In this document: one piece after another, positions 1 to 6,260 of the stretch
How the letters are laid out: each line of letters begins with the position of its first letter
Numbering within the stretch: position 1 is the first letter of the stretch
NCBI GenBank assembly: GCA_015490695.1
Contig: WFXK01000071.1
Coordinates: 1-10,565 of the forward strand
Origin: Bacteroidota bacterium
Lineage (GTDB): Bacteria > Bacteroidota > Bacteroidia > SpSt-205 > S141-50
Direction: 5' to 3'
Length of the DNA stretch: 10,565 bases
Made by a program: the position numbers and the translations under genes
The notes under the pieces: generated by a model
What the model saw: only the letters and a program-made list of their open reading frames with translations
Told to the model about the DNA's origin: nothing
Databases searched by the model: none

Positions 1-952
1 AAATAGAACTCCATTGCAAAAGCACACCTGCTATGATTAAACCCACAGGTTTAAAAGTCAAAACAAAAAAGCCTGCAATCACACCTAAGAGAAAAGCGAA
101 AAAAGAGATTTGATTGGGTGTAATGGCATACGAAGCAAGCCATCGGCTTATTTTCAAAGAAATAGGACGATTAACAAAACGACTTACAGGACCATCCGTA
201 GCTTTTTTTAATTGTTGAAAAAGTTTGCTCTCTGCCCATTTTGCTTCTTTTTCACTGTCTACATCTATCCACCAACAGGGCTCAATAGGCACGATAAAAC
301 TTTTTTTCCACTGCGCTAAGACTTGAATACCATCGCTTAATTGGTATTTTCCTCGGGTAACACTTTCTTGTAAAGCAGAAAAAATAACGGGTGTACAGAC
401 GAAAAAACCGCAATCTAAAGCATTCCAAGTACGAAGTCCCTTTCCTATTTGAACAATACCATGAATATCATTAACTTGGATTCGTGTTACATCTTCTTCA
501 TCTAAGGGAAAGGTAGGTCTGCCCCGGTACGCTGCTAAGTAGACACGCTGATGGGTTATCGCAGTAGCTACATAATTACTTGCTTTTTTTAACAGAGAGG
601 GTTCATAGATATGGTCTACCATAGTAAGGTAGAAGGCGGGGTAATGGCTCAGGTGCTTTTGCGCACAAAGCACTGAAGTGCCATTACCCCTTTCCCATTG
701 AGGATTAAAGATAAAATGGATTTGTAGTTTTTTTATTAAAGGATGGGCATTTTCTCGTAAATAGTTTTCAATTTTTTCTTTTTGGTATCCTGTGACGATG
801 AAGAAGGTATGGACGTTAAGGGTTGTATGGATAGTAAGCAGGCATCGTTCTATGAGGGTTAGTCCTGCTATAGTAAGTAGGGGTTTACACGGGGTTAAGG
901 GTTTGAGCCGAGTACCGCTGCCCGCTGCTAAAATCAGGCAAGGTGGCGTCAT
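1..952 (-). CDS. Bifunctional inositol-1-phosphate cytidylyltransferase / CDP-alcohol phosphatidyltransferase (IPCT/DIPPS-like), C-terminus cut by window edge
   Basis: By family, the N-terminal domain makes CDP-inositol from CTP and inositol-1-phosphate. The membrane domain then transfers the inositol-phosphate unit to an alcohol acceptor. My translation of the minus strand begins MTPPCLILAAGSGTRLKPLT, the sugar-nucleotidyltransferase signature (GxGxRLxPLT, then K23-P24). It continues with WERGNGTSV, MVDHIYEP, an LSDGIQVLAQ stretch and WWIDVDS, which together resemble inositol-1-phosphate cytidylyltransferases more than glucose-1-phosphate enzymes. From about residue 252 comes TDGPVSRFVNRPISLKISRW, then ITPNQISFFAFLLG and hydrophobic helices, the usual entry into a CDP-alcohol phosphatidyltransferase domain. 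The frame stays open to base 1 (317 codons). The catalytic DGxxAR...GxxxDxxxD motif should lie just past the edge and is not seen. An in-frame ATG at 961 is an alternative start; I prefer 952, which has GGAGG just upstream. The gene overlaps the synthase gene by 68 bases, so translational coupling is likely. The acceptor (inositol-phosphate for an osmolyte, or a lipid) cannot be decided here. Confidence 0.85.
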   Translation of the reverse strand, partial: MTPPCLILAAGSGTRLKPLTPCKPLLTIAGLTLIERCLLTIHTTLNVHTFFIVTGYQKEKIENYLRENAHPLIKKLQIHFIFNPQWERGNGTSVLCAQKHLSHYPAFYLTMVDHIYEPSLLKKASNYVATAITHQRVYLAAYRGRPTFPLDEEDVTRIQVNDIHGIVQIGKGLRTWNALDCGFFVCTPVIFSALQESVTRGKYQLSDGIQVLAQWKKSFIVPIEPCWWIDVDSEKEAKWAESKLFQQLKKATDGPVSRFVNRPISLKISRWLASYAITPNQISFFAFLLGVIAGFFVLTFKPVGLIIAGVLLQWSSI

Positions 953-2048
953 CCCCTCCATGGATAAACTGCTCTAAAAGCATTTTCGCAAAGGCATCAG
1001 GGATTTGCTTAGGAGGATGCTTCATAAAATAAGCAGAAGCAGCATACAATACCCCTCCCTGTTTACGCTCTAAAGCCAATTTAGCAATCCGTATCGCATC
1101 TATCACTACCCCTGCCGAATTAGGCGAATCCTCTACACTAAGCCGTAACTCTAAATGCATAGGCACATCGCCAAACAACCGCCCCTCCATCCTTATAAAG
1201 CAAATTTTGTTATCCTTCAACCAAGGAACATAGTCACTGGGTCCGATATGAATAGCACGTTCTGGCAAAGGCGCATCCAACATAGACTGAACTGCCTCTG
1301 TCTTAGATACCTTCTTAGACTTCAAACGAGAACGATTTAACATGTTTAGAAAGTCGGTATTACCTCCGAAGTTCAACTGATAAGTTCTATCTAAGGGGAC
1401 CCCTCTATCGGTAAACAAGCGCGTTAGGACCCTATGCACGATGGTTGCTCCAACTTGGCTTTTAACATCATCGCCTATGATAGGCAGGTTTGCTGCACGG
1501 AAACGCTCTGCCCATGCAGAAGAAGAGGCAATAAAAACAGGAATACAATTCACAAAGGCACACCCTGCTTGTAATGCTGCTTCAGCATAGAAAGCGGTTG
1601 CTTTTTCCGAACCTACAGGTAAGAAATTAACCAAAACCTCTACTTGATGTTTCTTTAGTGTCGCTACGACCTCTTCCAAAGTAGGTTCTTTTTTGTCTGC
1701 AACAACAAAAGTTTCTTCATCGGCGTACTCTTTCATGTGGTCTGAAACACCATCTAAAACCTTTCCCATGTAGACGGGAGCGTCCATGAAAGGCACAGAA
1801 GGATGAAAAACAGTAGTGCAGTTCGGTGGTGAAAAGATAGCCTGTGAAACATCTTTTCCGACTTTTCGGGTATCTATGTCAAAAGCCGCTACCACTTGGA
1901 TGTCGCCAGGGGTATAGCTGCCGATACGCCAATGCATTAGCCCTGGTACCTTCTCCTCTTTGCGATTACGATAGTAATAAATGCCTTGCACTAAGGCACT
2001 GGCACAATTGCCAACCCCTACAATCGCAACCCTTACCTTCCCTGCCAT
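885..2048 (-). CDS. ino1: myo-Inositol-1-phosphate synthase (inositol-3-phosphate synthase)
   Basis: It converts glucose-6-phosphate to inositol-phosphate with NAD as an internally recycled cofactor, in the cytoplasm; this is the committed step to inositol. The 387-residue protein has an N-terminal Rossmann motif GVGNCAS (residues 11-17). Further on come GDDVKSQVGAT, LNFGGNTDFLNM, SKKVSKTEAV and DSPNSAGVVIDAIR, all hallmarks of the bacterial/archaeal short form. The lysines of DDVKSQ and of the SKK/SKTEA segment correspond to the active-site lysines known in the family. Length is normal for the short form. The tail after about residue 370 (DDATLPDFSSGQRYSAQTLNPV region) looks non-conserved and is encoded by DNA that also encodes the start of the next gene. 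That next gene, a CDP-inositol-forming fusion, would use its product directly. A 93-base gap separates it from the upstream transporter gene, so it may have its own promoter; I could not identify one convincingly. Confidence 0.96.
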   Translation of the reverse strand: MAGKVRVAIVGVGNCASALVQGIYYYRNRKEEKVPGLMHWRIGSYTPGDIQVVAAFDIDTRKVGKDVSQAIFSPPNCTTVFHPSVPFMDAPVYMGKVLDGVSDHMKEYADEETFVVADKKEPTLEEVVATLKKHQVEVLVNFLPVGSEKATAFYAEAALQAGCAFVNCIPVFIASSSAWAERFRAANLPIIGDDVKSQVGATIVHRVLTRLFTDRGVPLDRTYQLNFGGNTDFLNMLNRSRLKSKKVSKTEAVQSMLDAPLPERAIHIGPSDYVPWLKDNKICFIRMEGRLFGDVPMHLELRLSVEDSPNSAGVVIDAIRIAKLALERKQGGVLYAASAYFMKHPPKQIPDAFAKMLLEQFIHGGDDATLPDFSSGQRYSAQTLNPV

Positions 2049-2141
2049 ACGCCTATCGCTTTTTTATGGCAGAAAAAATAAGGGTGTACTTTGCTTTTTA
2101 AATACAAATTCCATGCCAAATAACCTTGTGCAGTAAAAATG

Positions 2142-2876
2142 TCACAACCATTGTTTCAATAATGCCCCAACACCATAGGAGACTGTAGCGGCAACAGCAC
2201 CCAGTAGTAACGTTTCTAACATTGCTCGCCAACGGGAAACCGCTACTACCTGCGCCTTTAAAAACCCAATCCCAACAAAAGCCAAAGCAGTCAATATGCA
2301 AGCCCATAAGAACAAATATTGCTGTGATAACGAAAACACATAAGCTGCCACATAACTGATTAAGGGAACAAATCCAACCAGTACAAATGACAGAAAAGTT
2401 GCCACACCGCTCCACAAGGGTTTTTTATCAGGTGGTAATAATCCTAATTCCTCTTTCATCATGACATCCACCCAGCGGTCTTTATCCGCAGTAATGGTCT
2501 CTACAATCGCTTCTAACAAAGGGCCTTGGAATCCTTTTGCCCGATAAATCTGGCGAATCTCTTCTCGTTCTGCATCGGGTAGATGCTCTACTTCCCAATA
2601 TTCTACTGCTTTGTGTTTTTGATACTTTTGCCATTCGGTTTTTGCTGAAAGGTAACTACCAATGGACATAGATAATCCATCGGCGAACAAATTAGCAAAC
2701 CCTAAGATAAGCACGACGGAGGGGTCTAAATGGGCGCCTACGCTGCCTGCAACAACGGCAAAGGTCGTTACACTGCCATCAATACCGCCATAAACAAACT
2801 CTTCTAAGTATTGATTGAAATGGTGGTTTACGCCATGTAAACGCTCTTCACAATGTTCTACTTTGGGCTCTGCCAT
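2142..2876 (-). CDS. VIT1/CCC1-family iron/manganese transporter
   Basis: This membrane protein probably exports Fe2+ or Mn2+ from the cytoplasm, as known for vacuolar iron transporter relatives. The 244 residues show the family layout. TM1 carries YGGIDGSVTTFAVVAG, with Asp33 in the position of the metal-path aspartate. TM2 carries FANLFADGLSMSIGSYLS, with a Met likely lining the path. A soluble helical metal-binding insert rich in Glu follows (about residues 75-150: EYWEVEHLPDAEREE, then MMKEELGL). Three more hydrophobic helices complete the protein. I chose ATG 2876 over an upstream ATG at 2918. The longer form would add residues (MWLLKVLYFWRWFI) that are only an out-of-frame reading of the last helix of the neighbouring gene. 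The gene overlaps the NuoK-like gene by 29 bases. Function as a metal exporter rather than importer is inferred from the family. Confidence 0.93.
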   Translation of the reverse strand: MAEPKVEHCEERLHGVNHHFNQYLEEFVYGGIDGSVTTFAVVAGSVGAHLDPSVVLILGFANLFADGLSMSIGSYLSAKTEWQKYQKHKAVEYWEVEHLPDAEREEIRQIYRAKGFQGPLLEAIVETITADKDRWVDVMMKEELGLLPPDKKPLWSGVATFLSFVLVGFVPLISYVAAYVFSLSQQYLFLWACILTALAFVGIGFLKAQVVAVSRWRAMLETLLLGAVAATVSYGVGALLKQWL

Positions 2877-3090
2877 AATAAACCAGCGCCAAAAATAAAG
2901 CACTTTCAGCAACCACAATAGCCATGTTCACAAGGATAAAAAGCATTGTTTCTACACTCGGATAAAGCAGCCACAAGTTTAAAAACGCGCCATTGATACA
3001 TAATTCTACTCCTAAAAAACGCCACAAAATAGGTTTTCTGAAGAGAATCAGCGTAATCCCTCCTGCGAGCAATACAGCACTAAGAAACAT
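2848..3090 (-). CDS. Small three-helix membrane protein, NuoK/MrpC-like
   Basis: This is an 80-residue, almost wholly hydrophobic protein with three predicted membrane helices. The order and spacing of its motifs match NuoK, the proton-channel-like subunit of complex I: an RKPIL loop after TM1, then FLGVELCINGAFLNL in TM2 with Glu29 and Asn33, then NMAIVVAESALFLALVYY in TM3 with Glu62. The two membrane glutamates are 33 apart, against 36 in Escherichia coli NuoK (Glu36 and Glu72); the TM2-TM3 loop is shorter. Its C-terminus lacks the long basic tail of many NuoK proteins. No other nuo gene is visible; it sits between aspS and an iron transporter. The start at 3090 overlaps the aspS stop by 11 bases. 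A longer frame from 3150 would add polar residues read through aspS and is unlikely. It could be the true NuoK of a scattered complex I, an Mrp/Mnh C-type subunit, or a paralogue with another role. Confidence 0.68.
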   Translation of the reverse strand: MFLSAVLLAGGITLILFRKPILWRFLGVELCINGAFLNLWLLYPSVETMLFILVNMAIVVAESALFLALVYYGRAQSRTL

Positions 3091-4852
3091 CTTCTTGTAG
3101 TTGGATATGCAATTCTTGTAATTGTTCCTTAGAAACGAATGAGGGGGCATCCATCATAGGGTCTCTGCCATGACTGTTCTTAGGGAAAGCAATCACTTCT
3201 CTAATAGAAGGTTCATTGCATAGGAGCATTAGCCATCTATCTAATCCGAAGGCGCAGCCGCCATGGGGAGGCGCTCCATAAGCTAAGGCTTTTATAAAGA
3301 AACCAAATTGTTGCTGAATCGCCTCCTGCTCCATTCCTAAACACTGAAAAATCTTTTGTTGCAAACGCAAGTCATGAATACGAATGCTTCCACCTCCAAT
3401 CTCATGTCCATTGATAATTAAATCATAGCTCTGTGCACGGACTTTCAAGGGGTTGCTATCCAGCAAAGGAATATCTTCTTCATAGGGCATGGTAAAGGGA
3501 TGATGACAACTTTGCAAACGGCTCTCCTCTTCATTCCATTCAAATAAAGGGAAGTCTACAACCCAAAACACTTTCCATTGTTTATCATCAATCCATTGCA
3601 TTGTTTTTGCCACCTCTTGTCGTAATGCTCCCATAAAACGGAACGCTTTTTCTGCATGTTCATCAGCAATAAAGAGCAACAAATCGCCTTCTTGCGCTTG
3701 TGTGATAGTTTGTAATTGTTCTATAACAGAAGTGTTCTTCAAAGGTTTTACAATGGTTCCTGTAGGCTCAGGTGAGGTAAGTTTAATGTAGGCTAATCCT
3801 TTTGCACCGTGGTGTTGAACGAATTTCGTCCACTGCTCTAAGACTTTTCGGCTTAGGTTGCTTGCTGAAGGAACCCGTAATGCTGTTACCGCTCCCCCTG
3901 CAGCTGCTACCTTTTTAAAAATATTTAAAGGACTCTCTCCTAAAATCGCAGTAACTTCCGTAATAGGTAAATCAAAACGCAAATCGGGTTTGTCCGAACC
4001 ATAGCGTTTCATCAGAAACGAATAAGAATAACGGGGAATTTCTCCTATTTCTACTCCGAGTAATGCTTGGAAAACTTTTCGGACGTAGCCATCTAATAGG
4101 GTTAAGACATCTTCCTTGGTTACAAAAGCCATTTCTACATCTACTTGAGTGAATTCGGGTTGTCTATCGCCTCGGAAGTCTTCGTCTCGGAAACAACGAA
4201 CGATTTGAAAATAGCGGTCTATGCCTGCAATCATTAAGATTTGTTTTAGGATTTGCGGGGATTGCGGCAGTGCAAAAAATTGTCCCGGGTGCAAACGCGA
4301 GGGAACAATAAAATCCCTTGCACCCTCAGGAGTGGAACGAATTAAAAAAGGCGTTTCTACTTCTAAAAATCCATGGGATTCAAAATATTGACGAGTGACT
4401 TGATAAAATTTTGCTCTAAGTGCTAAATTCCTTTGCATTTTGGGGCGACGCAAGTCCAAGTAGCGGTACTCCATCCGTAAATCTTGTCCGCCATCGGTCT
4501 CATCTTCTATCAAAAAAGGCGGAAGTTCTGAAACATTTAATACTTCTACGCTATCCAGAACGACTTCTATTGCTCCTGTAGGCAAATTAGGGTTTTTACT
4601 CTCTCGTTCTACGACCGTTCCTTCTACTTTAATCACCCATTCGCGTTGAAGTTTGCGGACTTGTTCAAATAGTGCTTTATTATTTTTTTCTTCTATTTTT
4701 AACTGGGTGATTCCATAGCGGTCTCTTAGGTCTATGAAGATTACGGGACCTAGGTTACGGATTCGGCGAATCCAGCCACAGAGGGTAACTTTTTTTCCGA
4801 TGTCGTTAAGGCGGAGTTGCCCACAGGTGTGGGTGCGATAAGCGGTTTGCAT
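3080..4852 (-). CDS. aspS: Aspartate--tRNA ligase
   Basis: It charges tRNA-Asp with aspartate in the cytoplasm. The 590-residue protein has the usual bacterial length and order. An N-terminal OB-fold anticodon domain begins YRTHTCGQLRLNDIGKKVTL. The class II catalytic core follows, with ALPQSPQILKQ and motif 2 at about residues 221-237 (FRDEDFRGDRQPEFTQ). The bacterial GAD insert spans roughly 280-420. Motif 3 lies near 536 (GLDRWLML), preceded by APPHGGCAF. In the OB-fold loop the sequence RNLGPVIF has Leu34 where discriminating enzymes such as that of E. coli have Leu, and non-discriminating ones often have His. This suggests a tRNA-Asp-specific enzyme (inference). I chose ATG 4852 over 4873 because homologues begin close to the YRTHTCGxL segment. 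It lies 36 bases downstream of the lipoprotein gene and its end overlaps the NuoK-like gene. Confidence 0.97.
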   Translation of the reverse strand: MQTAYRTHTCGQLRLNDIGKKVTLCGWIRRIRNLGPVIFIDLRDRYGITQLKIEEKNNKALFEQVRKLQREWVIKVEGTVVERESKNPNLPTGAIEVVLDSVEVLNVSELPPFLIEDETDGGQDLRMEYRYLDLRRPKMQRNLALRAKFYQVTRQYFESHGFLEVETPFLIRSTPEGARDFIVPSRLHPGQFFALPQSPQILKQILMIAGIDRYFQIVRCFRDEDFRGDRQPEFTQVDVEMAFVTKEDVLTLLDGYVRKVFQALLGVEIGEIPRYSYSFLMKRYGSDKPDLRFDLPITEVTAILGESPLNIFKKVAAAGGAVTALRVPSASNLSRKVLEQWTKFVQHHGAKGLAYIKLTSPEPTGTIVKPLKNTSVIEQLQTITQAQEGDLLLFIADEHAEKAFRFMGALRQEVAKTMQWIDDKQWKVFWVVDFPLFEWNEEESRLQSCHHPFTMPYEEDIPLLDSNPLKVRAQSYDLIINGHEIGGGSIRIHDLRLQQKIFQCLGMEQEAIQQQFGFFIKALAYGAPPHGGCAFGLDRWLMLLCNEPSIREVIAFPKNSHGRDPMMDAPSFVSKEQLQELHIQLQEDVS

Positions 4853-4855
4853 AAT

Positions 4856-4888
4856 AGGGGCAAAGGTAAACAAAGGTTTTGAGCCCCT
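4856..4888 (-). repeat. Short inverted repeat between the lipoprotein stop and the aspS start
   Basis: AGGGGC and GCCCCT form a perfect 6-bp GC-rich stem with a 21-base loop that itself contains CCTTTG twice. It fills almost the whole gap between the lipoprotein stop codon and the aspS ATG, and the 3' arm ends 3 bases from that ATG. There is no U-run, so it is not a typical intrinsic terminator. A leader hairpin affecting aspS translation is possible, but so is chance. Confidence 0.25.
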
Positions 4889-5374
4889 TTATTGGCAATT
4901 AGTTCCTTCAAATAGCGAGTAGGTTGCCGTTCCTGTAAAGTTATTTACTTCCACAGTAATGCTCCATTCGCCTGGGGTACCTTGTTGGGTGCAGCCTGTA
5001 TCGTAGATGGCGCCCAGTCCTGCGCCGAAGCTCGGGGTATAGGTTTTATCAAAGACGACTTTTCCTACGGCATCTTTGATGATGAAGCGGAAGCTTCCTT
5101 CAGAGATATTGACGGTGATGTCGTATTCTGCTTTAGCGGCGGTATTGTTCCATGATGAGGTTCTACTGCCGCTGCCGCCGTTGCTGGTGACGTTCCCATC
5201 GCCTGTAGATGCATTAAAGTCAAAGGTTACGGGAGGGTAGACGCAACTGCCGTCATCTACCTTGGCTTTAGGGTCGTAGTTTTCTGCAGCAGGGTCTGTA
5301 CACCCCTTACGCTTACAGCCGAACATCCCCACAAGGGCTGCACTAATCAATACAATGAGAAACGTTCGCATCAT
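4889..5374 (-). CDS. Small lipoprotein with a DDGSC-type calcium-motif-like segment
   Basis: The function is not recognised. The 161-residue protein starts with a lipoprotein signal peptide: MMRTFLIVLISAALVGMFGC, a basic start, a hydrophobic core and an acceptable lipobox MFGC with Cys20 as the lipidated residue. The next residues, KRK, are basic rather than acidic, so there is no obvious acidic surface-export signal as described for Bacteroidota surface lipoproteins; a periplasm-facing protein is more likely (inference). Residues 24-44 form one copy of the motif GCTDPAAENYD...DDGSC, widespread in Bacteroidota secreted proteins. After a Gly/Ser/Asn-rich linker, residues about 70-161 look like a beta-sandwich (alternating hydrophobic strands, many Thr/Gly). 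Two Cys near the end may pair. It lies between the YceI gene and aspS, 54 and 36 bases away. An adjacent ATG at 5371 is an equal alternative start. Confidence 0.85.
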   Translation of the reverse strand: MMRTFLIVLISAALVGMFGCKRKGCTDPAAENYDPKAKVDDGSCVYPPVTFDFNASTGDGNVTSNGGSGSRTSSWNNTAAKAEYDITVNISEGSFRFIIKDAVGKVVFDKTYTPSFGAGLGAIYDTGCTQQGTPGEWSITVEVNNFTGTATYSLFEGTNCQ

Positions 5375-5428
5375 CGTACCGCAGTTTTTTTCTGCCTAAC
5401 CCCTAAAGCAAACTTTATGCCACAAATC

Positions 5429-6100
5429 CTACTTTTGAAATTGAAAACGCTCGCTTTGCTGATAAATTTCTCTTACTTTTGGAGTTGTTAATTCCATTTT
5501 AACAGAGAACTTTACTTCATCTGAAAGCAAATAGACGCCTTCAGCCGATTTAAGCTGTTTTTCTTCTTTCCATAAGGCACCAAAGTCGCTTCTTGAAATC
5601 TTTCCTTCTACTTCAAAAGCTGCTCTGGGTAATCCGAAAAGAGGGTCTTTGAGACTAAACCCTTTGAAATATCCTGTAAAAGTTACTTCTTTGGTTACAT
5701 CCTTTATTGTCAAATCTCCTATGATTTGTAGGCGTCCTAAGCTGCGCCAGCGCACCTTTTTTGTTTTAAAATGGATCGTTGGATAGCGTTTCACATCTAA
5801 GAAGGCTTCGCTTTTGATTCGGGCATCTCTTGGAGGGGTTTGCGTGTCTATGCTTTCAACCCAAATGGTGAATTCTCCTTGAATGTCTTTGAAATGCGGA
5901 GGTGTAGCAGTAAAGTATCCTTCAAATTCCCGAAATACGCCCTCTACTTCTATTAATCCCATGTGCGTTATGCTCCATGATACACGAGAATAAACAGGGT
6001 CTACTATCCAAACATGCTTCTTAGACGACTTTAAATGGTTATTGTAGGTATTCAGAGACTCTTGTTTTCCCAAAAATAAGCTGAGTAACTTTTTTAGCAT
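5429..6100 (-). CDS. YceI-family polyisoprenoid-binding-like protein
   Basis: YceI proteins are lipocalin-like beta-barrels that bind long isoprenoid or amphiphilic ligands, usually in the periplasm; the exact ligand here is unknown. The 223-residue protein carries the family pattern. WIVDPVYSRVSWSITHMG then VEGVFREFEGYF lies near residues 31-62. The middle part has SEAFLDVKRYPTIHFKT, then GDLTIKDVTKEVTFTGYFKG, and SRSDFGALW near the C-terminus. The first 30 residues (MLKKLLSLFLGKQES and a polar linker) do not form a clear cleavable signal peptide: the hydrophobic part is short and no AxA site follows. Export is therefore uncertain. The sequence ends in an extra polar tail. Two CRP/FNR-like palindromes and a TATAAT hexamer lie in the 160 bases before the gene and probably control it. 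Confidence 0.92.
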   Translation of the reverse strand: MLKKLLSLFLGKQESLNTYNNHLKSSKKHVWIVDPVYSRVSWSITHMGLIEVEGVFREFEGYFTATPPHFKDIQGEFTIWVESIDTQTPPRDARIKSEAFLDVKRYPTIHFKTKKVRWRSLGRLQIIGDLTIKDVTKEVTFTGYFKGFSLKDPLFGLPRAAFEVEGKISRSDFGALWKEEKQLKSAEGVYLLSDEVKFSVKMELTTPKVREIYQQSERFQFQK

Positions 6101-6131
6101 TGGTTAGATAAAAAATTTGCGCAAAAGAAGC

Positions 6132-6137
6132 ATTATA
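6132..6137 (-). promoter_or_regulatory. Possible -10 element upstream of yceI-family gene
   Basis: On the minus strand the hexamer is TATAAT, a perfect primary-sigma -10 match, about 32 bases before the ATG. No good -35 hexamer lies 16-18 bases upstream, which would fit an activator-dependent promoter. The nearer CRP-like palindrome is centred 35 bases upstream of the hexamer centre, close to a class II activator position. Bacteroidota sigma factors often use a different -7 sequence (TAnnTTTG), so this is tentative. Confidence 0.4.
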
Positions 6138-6162
6138 AGTACAAAGTAAAAGGTGAATTTAA

Positions 6163-6176
6163 GTGATATTAGTCAC
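6163..6176. promoter_or_regulatory. CRP/FNR-type operator, proximal site
   Basis: The sequence GTGATATTAGTCAC has the GTGA-N6-TCAC arrangement typical of CRP/FNR-superfamily binding sites, flanked by A on both sides. Its centre is about 69 bases upstream of the yceI-family start codon. It forms a near-perfect 14-bp inverted repeat with the distal site (one mismatch). Confidence 0.6.
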
Positions 6177-6183
6177 ATTGTAT

Positions 6184-6199
6184 TGTGATTAATATCACA
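6184..6199. promoter_or_regulatory. CRP/FNR-type operator, distal site
   Basis: TGTGATTAATATCACA is a full match to the TGTGA-N6-TCACA consensus of CRP-like regulators, and its outer arms are perfectly palindromic. Its centre is 22 bp from the centre of the proximal site, two helical turns, so both dimers would sit on the same DNA face. It lies between the end of the RidA gene and the start of the yceI-family gene, both on the minus strand. Confidence 0.68.
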
Positions 6200-6260
6200 T
6201 TATGGTAGAAAAATTCTATACTGTTTTTTTGTTTAAGGTTGGAATAGGAGAAAGTAGTTT

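Noticed and set aside
2049..2141. Promoter for the MIPS gene in the 93-base gap
   Set aside because: AT-rich stretches such as TTATTTG occur but do not match TAnnTTTG or a -35/-10 pair well enough to annotate. The gap also holds no clear terminator hairpin for the transporter gene.
2098..2415. Open frame of 105 codons on the minus strand inside the VIT transporter gene
   Set aside because: It overlaps a well-supported gene in another frame, has an unnatural composition (many Cys, Trp, Phe) and no recognisable motif.
5375..5428. GCAG-A7-CTGC hairpin before the lipoprotein gene
   Set aside because: The stem is only 4-5 bp around a homopolymer loop; it is too weak to be called a regulatory element.
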